Positions 55,819 to 64,000 of a stretch of DNA of 64,000 nt are shown here, piece after piece. Every line of letters begins with the position of its first letter. Position 1 is the first letter of the stretch. The position numbers and the translations under genes are program-made. The notes below the pieces were generated by a model. It had not been told where the DNA came from, did not search any database, and saw only the letters and a list, made by a program, of their open reading frames with translations. Origin of the DNA: Bos javanicus (taxonomy: Eukaryota; Chordata; Mammalia; Artiodactyla; Bovidae); assembly GCF_032452875.1 (NCBI RefSeq), contig NC_083868.1, positions 38,978,537 to 39,042,536 of the forward strand. Reading direction: 5' to 3'.

Positions 55819-56668
55819 TTTAGTTGGAGAATTTTTGTTTGGTTCTTTAATATATTTTCTGAATTTCTGCTGATTCTCCAACCTTATTTTTCTTAAATAT
55901 ATTAATAGCACACATTTAAACTTCATGGTTAATAATTTTGATACAGATTTCACCTCTTTTGGAAAGTTCACATTACTTCGCTTTTATAAAAGACCTAAAC
56001 TAGTACTTGCTTTTGCTAACAGAAAGAAATCTGAAGAGGACTTTGCTTTCACAAAAACAGGCAAAAGGGAACAGCAGTTCTCAGCATTTGTTTTGCCATT
56101 GTAAAAGCAGTATGCACCCCTCCCAGTGAGATGGTATAACCAAGTTCCTTCCCGGGGAACTACACTCAGCATCTCAGCATCAAGCTGTTTCTGAGAACTC
56201 TGTGCTTTATCTCGATTTATCTTGTGCATCCATTAGCAAGATGTATCCCAAGGAAACTGCATCTATCTATGACTTTTGCTATTTTGGCTTCACAGAAATG
56301 CTCTACTTTTGGATAATGGGGAAAACCTGTGTATGGATCTTCTGTGGGCATGTTTCTATTATCTTTTTTCTTTTGCTTTTTAGTATTTTGATCTTATTGT
56401 CTGATATGCTAGGTAGCTTTTGGTTAAATGCTGGATGTTGTAATTATTTTGGTGTTCTTTATGGCCCTGAATAATCTTTTCTTCCTTTAGCAATAACTTA
56501 TTGTTGCTTCTGGCAAACTGTTAGGGAACATGCAGATCAATAATCTTATTTCAGTTTTTCTAAAGGTAAGATGACTTTTAATTAGCTCTGTATCTACAAT
56601 ATAGCAATTGAGGGGTCAAGCAGGAATCGGGATGTTTCTTATGATCCTCCTTGATGCTTCCTGAGCCT

Positions 56669-56898
56669 GAAAAAAAAAAAAAAGTGAAAGTGTTAGTTGC
56701 TTAGTAGTCATGTCTGACTCTTTGTGACCCCAGGGACTGTAGCCTGCCAGGCTCCTCTCTGTCCAGGGAATTCTCCAGGAAAGAGTCCTGGAGTGGGTTG
56801 CCATTCCCTTCTCCAGGGGATTTTCCTGACCCAGGATTAAACCTGGGTCTCCTGCATTGCAGGCAGATTCTTTACCATCTGAGCCATCAGGGAGGCCC
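56669..56898 (-). mobile_element. Bov-tA SINE (antisense) with poly(A) at left junction
   Basis: A-run 56670-56683, then GTGAAAGTGTTAGTTGCTTA to GAGCCATCAGGGAGGCCC. TSD CTTCCTGAGCCT (56657-56668) and CTTCTTGAGCCT (56899-56910), one mismatch. In the SINE's own direction the tail reads as CTTTCAC followed by T. Confidence 0.93.
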
Positions 56899-56910
56899 CT
56901 TCTTGAGCCT

Positions 56911-59900
56911 ACTTCAGTGCTATTCAACCTTCCATGAGATTACCCCAAGTCTGCTTAGCGTCTCAGCCACTGCTTTCTACTCCCCTGCAGCCTGGACATA
57001 GGCCACAGCTTATTACGCAGCAAATGGTTACTGAGGATAAGCAGGGTCAAATACCAGGTTTCTATGCCTTTTTTCCCCCCTCTCTGGGATTTTGCCCCCT
57101 AAATTCTTCAACTACAATGGCTCTGTAGTCTCTTCCAACAAATTTTGAAACGTTATTTTGGTTTTTCCAAATGTTCTCAGTGGAAAGGTTGGTATAAAAA
57201 TACCCATCACCACAATCATGTGTGGAAATGCTAGTAATCATTCATTCTTGAGGAATCTATTTGGCTGCCTTTCATACTGCCAAATTCCTCTTTTACTTGC
57301 AAAAGCTTAGTGCATTTTTATCCAAACATCTTTTGCTCACATGTACACATAGACTTTCACTTTCATCTTCCTTTCTCTGACTCCTAATTTTTCTGATTCC
57401 CCTTATTTTTGGTTACTTATTTCAGGAAAATCATCTCCACTAGCAATTTCATATGGAAGTTCTAATTACTAAATATAGTACTAGTATTAAAAATACAACA
57501 ATGAGGAGGGAAAGCCTATAAATCTTAATATGCAAAGAGACATCAAAATGAATCATTATCATTAAATACAGCTTTTAAAAAATTCTGTAATGTTCCGAAT
57601 CTAAATCTCCACAAATCAAAATCCTTGCTTATCTCTTTTTCTTATATTTAAGTTGCTTTTCAAACAGCAACACTCAATAAATAAGTTTACGGTAGAATTA
57701 TAAGAGCTAATATTTAATGAAAAAATGTTTAAAGTATGGGATCAGAATTTTATTACATCACTCTCTATTTCTCCCTGCCCCATTTATTTGATGCAAACTT
57801 TTGACCCTATTAGGGTTATTGCCTGTTATTGCCTTTTTGAAGATTTTCTCTTTCAAGTTGTCTAAGCCAATGAGGTACTTATTTAGTCAAAAGAAATCAG
57901 TGCTGCTTTCAAATGTCAGGTGGCCCTTTACTTCTCGCATGGTTGAAAATTTAAACTTCATAGATGAATACAACCTTGCCCACTTTGTGATGAAAAGCTC
58001 GGTGGCTCAAATTGCTGCCCGGGCCCCAATAGTTGCACCCTGTTGGGTTCTGAGGATTATAGCTTTTAAAACTTAAACTCTTTTTCATTAAGGCATACTT
58101 CTCAAACAGTGACCATTTTATGAGGGGAACAGAATTAACCTTTCTTTATCAACTTCAGAGCCTTAGATGTTGAGCCCGAGTTCCTGGTTCTGACTTCTTT
58201 CTTCAATTGTGATTCCTTTTGGAGTCTGGTTTTCTTTTCCCCATTAGCAGTTCTCTCTTGAGACCATCTCAATCCATCAGAGCTAATATTAAATTGAAAA
58301 TTAGGGCAAAAGATGTGATTCCCTTTCTCAAAGTCTCTTTGACCCTTATGTAAATTTCCCTCAAGAACCAAATCTAAATCAAAGTGTTTGCAAGAAGCAG
58401 ATTTTGTCAGGCCACACAGGCTTTTGTTAGACACTTCCCTGGGGAAATAGCTGTTTTTGTAATTGTTTAATATAGAGGCTAATTAAGTGCTTAAGAGTTA
58501 AAAAGGTCTTCTCTAAGTGAGTATATATTCATCTTCAGTATAACTCATTTAGCAGTTTTCTTGTTCAAAAGTATCTTTTGGTTTTACCTGACTTTGATCA
58601 TTTTAAGATACTTCATTTGGGAGAGAATTGACATGTACACAAATAACTGTAAGTCAGTATGGGAAAAGGATTCTGAAAGCCAAAAAACATATATATATAT
58701 ATTGGAGATATAGAGAATAAAGTGGTAACTCTTTATAATTCATTTTAAGAAATAACAAAAGATAATAATTAGCAAAAAGAGTTTACCTGGGAATTAGGCT
58801 TTTTTTGAGCTAGTTTGGGAATGTGATCACTGTATCTGAAGAATAAATATATTAATCATTCTAAATCACTGATGTGGAAATAGACTTCAGTACCAATCCT
58901 TTATAAATTGGAGGCTGCATATGTTTCTGCTACCTTTTTTTTTTTTTTGCACTTTTCATGTTTTGCTCTGGAAAATGTTTAAAGTGGAGTCAATGAATGT
59001 GAGAGAATTTGGTATCTTGAAGAAGACAAAAAGATGTCTGATGTGTGAATCACTTGATTTTGTGGGAGTAATGTTGTGGGAATAAAGGTTTTGCTTAATT
59101 TATACTCAGGCATTCAGGAATTCCTCAAGAAGGTGTGGTATATCTGCTTTCTGTTAAGGATCAGAACTAGCTATTATACACAATATAGATTCCTGCCAGT
59201 ATTCCCCCTCCCTTCTTTCATGTGTTAATGAAAGATCCTGGATGACTATTTATCATAAATTGAGTTTATTTCTCCCTGTCTTAGTTCTTATTACAGAGAA
59301 CATCATTGGAAAGACATCATACTTTCATAGATGACTAATCTGTGATTAAGATAGATCACCTATTGCTTCATAAGTAACATCTGGCATCAAAAATAATTCC
59401 ATTGACTTGAAATCTCATAAAATGTAACATCATTAGACTGAAGAAAAGACTATCATTCTCTCTGGTTATAATGAACCATTCCTACAGAAAGTCACACAAA
59501 GGTGTTTTATAATTTTCCCTAAAGATCTATAAAATGGCAAACACATTTTCTGGAGCTAACATGGAATTCAATTCCCCATGAAAAAACCATAAGAAAAAAG
59601 ATATAATTCTGAGGCACAGATCATGTTTTACCAAGTACCTTCTAGTTTGCTGGTACTTGTTTTGCTGATCTATAACCATATATGCCAACAGTGGAGACAA
59701 CTGATTTCTAATGAAAAATATGTTTTTGTAGCCAATATGGCCCATAAACAGTATCACTTTCCCTCCAGATAATAAACTTAAGTGAAAAAATTGTATACAT
59801 AATTATATCACTGATAGGTTTAGATTGATGAGAAAGATTTACTGTTTTCTGGGAATAAATCAAGAAGTCATTTTTTTTTTTCTTCCAGTCTCTAATGATG

Positions 59901-59992
59901 TCAAATCAACTCTGGGAACTTTCTGAGTTCATATGAGAGAATTATAGTTTTAACAAAAAAAGGTTAAGAATCACATTAATTAAAGACAATAA
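56911..59992. other. Long stretch, nothing recognised
   Basis: About 3 kb without a named family or RNA gene. Frames of 91 codons (plus, 57801-58076) and 99 codons (minus, 58135-58434) lie close together but have no recognised domain. A TATATATATATA run is at 58689-58701, and T runs are at 58936-58948 and 59871-59881. Confidence 0.4.
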
Positions 59993-60296
59993 GGTTTCTT
60001 TGATGGACTAGTGGTTAAGAATCAGCCTGCAATTCAGGGGACGTGGTCTGGGACATCGTTCAATCCTTGGTCTGGGAAGATCCCACATGCCACGGTGCAA
60101 GGAAGCCTATAGGCCACAGCTACTGAGCCAGTGCCCTGGGGCCTGTGGTCTGCAAGAGAAGCCACAGTGAGAATCCCGTGTACCAGAACTAGAGAATTGT
60201 CCCCACTCACCACAACTAAAGAAAGCCCGTGTGCAGCAATGAAGAGCCAGCATAGCCAAAAACAAATGAATGAATAAATGAATAAATCTTAAAAAA
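59993..60296 (+). mobile_element. CHR-type SINE
   Basis: GGTTTCTTTGATGGACTAGT head, GGAAGATCCCACATGCCACG, CCACAACTAAAGAAAGCCCG, end CATAGCCAAAAACAAATGAA with AATGAATAAAT tail. Confidence 0.9.
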
Positions 60297-61315
60297 GCAA
60301 TAATAATAGGCTTTAACATTATTATAAAATAATAGAATAAAAATCAAGAATATTTTCTTTAAAGAAACTTTTGATGCAGAGTTTTATTTAAAAAAAAAAA
60401 GGTATTTTCAAGAGCTGGACTTACTATAATGCCAATTGCTTTATTGTTTTTGAAAAGTGTTGCTCACACTATCTTCCCCATGACACAATGAAAAAAATTC
60501 TATTCATACTTTCTCTAGGAAACTAATAATATTTTACAGGAATTAAAACTAATATGTAGTAAAGGTGAAAACACTAGTGTGAATTGTTAATATACTCTTC
60601 TCATTTAAAATATATGAGTTTAAGAATGCAGTAAATTGAAAAATATGAATGATATATATTGATAGTATTAATATATACACACAAATTTTGAAAGTATGTT
60701 CTATTTTTATGTAACATACTTTTAAATGTTGATTTATCCTTCTCTAGGGAACAGTACAATATAGAACAGCAGGAGATAGGTGAATTCATGGTATATAGAA
60801 AGTTATTTCTGTAGATACTGTCTTCTGATTACTTTATCACAAAGAATTTTTATATTTTTAAATAAGTAACTAACTGCAGAAAAGACATTATTCATATTAC
60901 TGTGCCTTTTTCTTTACCAAAGAATTTCAATTTCTCTAAATTTTGGTTACTCTGTTAGTAAAAGAAAACAACAGCAAAAATGTCCAAGCCAGATTAGACT
61001 AGACTCTACAGTGCTCAAATGACTATAAATGTTAACTCTAAGAGGTTCTCTCCAACTGGTAGCAAATAAATTCCCTTAAACCTTTTTTTGGGTGAATGAT
61101 TTATTTAAAATACAAAAGACTATGTGGAATGTACAGTCTAGTTTTAAACGCATAGTGGTAATCCTCAAAGGGAAGGGAATTAGCATTTTTAAAGTACTGA
61201 CTGGTGCTCTGCCAGTTGCTCTAGAGTTGTTTGTTGCCAATTGCCAGTTGTTTCCTAATCCTTTCTTTAATTCAGGGATACATTTCACCTGCTCAGACAA
61301 CATGGCTTAGAGAAT
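60297..61315. other. Nothing recognised
   Basis: AT-rich DNA with an A run at 60391-60400. Frames at 61076-61310 on both strands show no domain. Confidence 0.4.
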
Positions 61316-61432
61316 GTAAGTAAACTGTTCAAGATGACATAGCTATTTCATGCTGGGAATATATTTCAAACAGATAACTGTTTAACTCAAAAGACCATGC
61401 TCTTTCCATTATATCACCCTACTGACAAAATT
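61316..61432 (-). mobile_element. MIR SINE fragment (antisense)
   Basis: GTAAGTAAACTGTTCAAGAT, GACATAGCTATTTCATGCTG, GAATATATTTCAAACAG and CCATGCTCTTTCCATTATAT follow a reversed MIR. Confidence 0.7.
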
Positions 61433-61702
61433 GTTCAAAATCTATGTGTTGGCGAAGTCTACTTCTTGTGAATACATAGATCAGCTGTCAGCAGTAGTTA
61501 GACTTGAGGTTAGCATGCAGTGAAGCTGGTTTTCTTTGTAAGGCAAAGCTTTTTGAACTTAATATATTTCTGTTAAATAAGAGAAGAGAGGCCCTTTTAA
61601 GAGTAAGAGGGGTTCTAATAACCTGTTAGTTCAGAAACTGTAAGGAGTCTGATAATTTGCCACAGTTTACACACACACACTATTCATGGTGTTCTCCCAG
61701 CA

Positions 61703-62002
61703 ATGCAAGGCTATACATTGTCACCCTGCTTATTTAACTTACATGCAGAGTACATCATGAGAAACACTGGGCTGGAAGAAGCACAAGCTGGAATCAAGAT
61801 TGCCGGGAGAAATATCAATCACCTCAGATATGCAGATGACAGCACCCTTATGGCAGAAAGTGAAGAAAAACTAAAGAGCCTCTTGATGGAAGTGAAACAG
61901 GAGAGTGAAAAAGTTGGCTTAAAACTCAACATTCAGAAAACTAAGATCATGGCATCTGGTCCCATCACTTCATGGCAAATAGGGAAATGGTGGAAACAGT
62001 GA
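61703..62002 (+). pseudogene. BovB reverse-transcriptase fragment
   Basis: A 99-codon frame with LSPCLFNLHAEYIMRN, HLRYADDSTLMAES (catalytic YADD kept) and GLKLNIQKTKIMASGPITSW. It then shifts out of frame at a deletion near 61981. Motif A is absent because of 5' truncation. A second frame at 62338-62574 keeps the C-terminal block (FGHLMLRADSLEKTL, MRWLDGITDSMD). Confidence 0.9.
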
Positions 62003-62590
62003 CAGACTATTTTTTTGGGCTTCAAAATCACTCCAGATGGTGACTGCAGCCATGAAATTAAAAGATGCTTATTCCTTGGAAGAAAAGTTATGACCAACCT
62101 AGACAGCATGTTAAAAAGCAGAGACATTACTTTGCCAACAAAGGTCCGTCTAGTCAAGGCTATGGTTTTCCAGTAGTCATGTATGGATGTGAGAGTTGGA
62201 CTATAAAGAAAGCTGAGCACTGAAGAACTGATACTTTTGAACTGTGGTGTTGGAGAAGACTCTCAAGAGTCCCTTGGACAGCAAGGAGATCCAACCAGTT
62301 CATCCTAAAAGAAATCAGTTCTGAATAATCAGTCCTGATGCTAAAGCTGAAACTACAATACTTTGGCCACCTGATGCTAAGAGCTGACTCACTTGAAAAG
62401 ACCCTGATCCTGGGAAAGATTGAAGGCGGGAGGAGAAGGGGACAACAGAGAATGAGATGGTTGGATGGCATCACCGACTCGATGGACATGAATTTGAGTA
62501 AACTCTGGGAGTTGGTGATGGGCAGGGAGGCCTGGTGTGCTGCAGTCCATGGGGTCGCAAAGAGTTGGACATGACTGAGTGACTGAACCG

Positions 62591-62593
<3 letters not shown>
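61708..62593 (+). mobile_element. BovB LINE, 5'-truncated, with CA-repeat tail
   Basis: Sense BovB from CAAGGCTATACATTGTCACC (RT motif B region) to GACTGAGTGACTGAACCGAA, then a long CA run. It carries several small deletions, for example before TTCCAGTAGTCATG at 62166. Confidence 0.94.

Positions 62594-62637
<44 letters not shown>
62594..62637. repeat. (CA)n microsatellite at BovB tail
   Basis: About 22 uninterrupted CA units directly after the BovB 3' end. The valine/cysteine-rich frames on the minus strand are artefacts of it. Confidence 0.97.
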
Positions 62638-62641
<4 letters not shown>

Positions 62642-63420
62642 ACATAGAAGAAAAGTTCTCTGGGTCAGAGAGAGAGAGAGAAATCTTTTTGCCTTCAGCA
62701 AACCATAGCAGCCAGAGAAATAACTTACATCAGCTTCTCATGGTCCTGTTACCAGAGGGTGAGAAGATGAGCCTGATACTTATTTCCATTTGCAGTGGGT
62801 TGTACCATGGGAGAAAAAATCCCAATCTAAGCAGAGTCTGAGCTTTTACTGGGGCTGCTGGTGTTCTTATCTTTCATTCTGGAGAGAGATTACTGTGGAG
62901 AGTAAGAAGGTCTCCTCTGGGGTGGCTGAGAAAGGCATTACAAGATTTAGAACCCTGAAATGTAAGCAAAAACGTCAGGAAGGAAAGACCTTCCTTTTCT
63001 CTATCTTGGAATGTCTCTAAATCTCTCTGGAGGAAGATTATCTTCAGTCTTGATATTCAATCATGCACTTTTTTCAAAGGCCTAGAATTTGCAAGAATTC
63101 AAGAAGTTCTGGGTAGCTGTCTTAGCCCTAAAAAAGCAGAGCATGAAACAACTTAAATGCAAACAGTCTATTAAAAGTGTGATGTAAGGCAGCAGGAATT
63201 AGACACAGGGAATGAAATAGGAAGCCAGGGAGCCAATAAAAGGTTATACTATGAAATGCCTCCTTGTGGCCTTTTGGAAGATGTTCCACTTTCTCCTGAT
63301 GGTGATTGACCTTTTTTACTGTGGAGCATGTGAAATGGTAGTTAGTATGGTACTATATTATATCACATTGGTTCACATCTCTTGTTCTCTCACTCTGTTT
63401 TTTCCCTCACTGTCACCTCC
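62638..63420. other. Nothing recognised
   Basis: A short GA run at 62668-62682. Otherwise no family, RNA gene or credible coding frame. Confidence 0.4.
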
Positions 63421-63432
63421 TGTGTTTGCTTA

Positions 63433-63642
63433 GTGAAGTAAAGTTGCTCAGTTGTGTCCGACTCTTTGTGACCCCATGGACTGTAGCCCACCAGGCTCCT
63501 CAGTCCATGGGATTTTCCAGGCAAGAGTACTGGACTGGGTTGCTATTTTCTTCTCCAGGGCATCTTCCCAACCCAGGGATCGAACCTGGGTCTCCCACAT
63601 TGTAGGCAGACGCTTTACCATCTGAGCTACCAGGGAAGCCCT
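63433..63642 (-). mobile_element. Bov-tA SINE (antisense)
   Basis: GTGAAGTAAAGTTGCTCAGT tail to GAGCTACCAGGGAAGCCCT head. A perfect 12-bp TSD, TGTGTTTGCTTA, lies at 63421-63432 and 63643-63654. Little diverged, with an intact reversed tRNA-like head. Confidence 0.95.
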
Positions 63643-63654
63643 TGTGTTTGCTTA

Positions 63655-64000
63655 CATGTCTTCAAATAAAGCATTTCTCTCCCCGCTTTGCTATAGGCTC
63701 TGTTTTCTAGAGGACTTTAGGCTGAGATGATGTGCTTTGTGATTTAAGAAGATATGCTTTTACAAACATCATATTAAATGTATCCTTTTAAATTTAAGCT
63801 TTTTTAAAAATCAAAATTATATATTGAACATTAATAAACTATTGTTTTTAAGTGTCTACATAGAAAAAAACAGTGATCTCCTGCTCTACTGCCTTTCTGC
63901 TTCTGCCTTTGCATATATTCAAACTCCAGAGGCAGTATTTTCCAACTCTTTATCAATAGCATGTATTATTTACTTAGATATCTCTTTCAATGCGGTTTTA
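63655..64000. other. Nothing recognised
   Basis: AT-rich DNA to the window edge. Confidence 0.4.

Larger units (their letters stand above)
54420..56520 (-). mobile_element. Old L1 3' region (antisense), split by BovB
   Basis: Left of the BovB: TTATATTTCTCTTATGATC and TTTTCTACTGGTGTGTTTTC. Right of it: TTTGTTTGGTTCTTTAATAT, TTTCTGAATTTCTGCTGATT, GTATGGATCTTCTGTGGGCA and TTTTGATCTTATTGTCTGAT. The order matches the reversed 3' region of old mammalian L1. Continuity across the insertion supports one element. Confidence 0.55.

Noticed and set aside
58135..58434. 99-codon minus-strand frame as a gene
   Set aside because: No known domain, no splice or promoter context, and an opposite-strand frame of similar size nearby. 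Chance is the simpler explanation, though I cannot exclude an exon.
62389..62645. Cys-Val repeat proteins on the minus strand
   Set aside because: Artefact of the CA microsatellite and antisense BovB.
1..64000. CRISPR array or prokaryotic system
   Set aside because: Repeats are dispersed eukaryotic SINEs and LINEs, not regularly spaced units. No operons or bacterial genes are present.

Overview
The window is nuclear DNA of a pecoran ruminant, most likely a bovid. The evidence is the mix of mobile elements: BovB (RTE-clade LINE), tRNA-derived Bov-tA SINEs, dimeric Bov-A2 SINEs with their CAG-type tail, the ruminant L1 family with its characteristic 3' UTR, and CHR-type SINEs typical of Cetartiodactyla. 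Older mammalian repeats (L2, MIR, HAL1-like L1, MER5-type hAT, Tigger, MaLR LTRs) lie beneath them. The DNA is AT-rich and I find no host protein-coding exon, tRNA, rRNA, snRNA, CRISPR array or bacterial-type operon. It reads as intergenic or deep intronic DNA, and every long open frame I could assign belongs to a retrotransposon. Family names rest on remembered consensus features, not on a search.

Layout. 0-2.6 kb: a BovB 3' end, then an old L1/HAL1-like ORF1 region broken up by a CHR SINE and two Bov-tA copies. 3.6-4.9, 14.6-16.1 and 16.7-17.5 kb: long decayed L2 copies on the plus strand. 8.0-10.9 kb: two minus-strand BovB copies, the second with an internal inversion bounded by a 12-bp target-site duplication (TSD). 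19-23 kb: MER5-type fragments, Bov-tA SINEs, a local direct duplication and a GC-rich poly(A)-tailed mini-insertion. 23.7-26.1 kb: the longest BovB, reaching into the endonuclease domain. 28.3-29.8 kb: a Tigger-type DNA transposon split by an inverted ruminant L1. 30.4-31.4 kb: an old BovB. 36.6-40.4 kb: three LTR-like elements, two of them hosting younger SINEs. 41.6-50.9 kb: scattered MIR, hAT, CHR, L1 and Bov-tA copies plus a second GC-rich poly(A)-tailed mini-insertion at 48.3 kb. 54.4-56.5 kb: an old antisense L1 interrupted by a young BovB that keeps a nearly intact reverse-transcriptase frame. 61.7-62.6 kb: another BovB followed by a long CA repeat. Most of the rest is AT-rich DNA in which I recognise nothing.

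No set of genes works together here. What can be read is a history of retrotransposition: nesting gives relative ages, TSDs mark insertion boundaries, and two inverted insertions record twin priming. The observations most worth checking are the two short GC-rich retro-insertions (20161-20313 and 48331-48430), which look like reverse-transcribed pieces of promoter-proximal RNAs, the inverted BovB (9392-10911), the inverted L1 inside Tigger (28581-29508), a perfect 24-bp hairpin (7291-7344) and several recent local duplications. I did not find a convincing new functional system.
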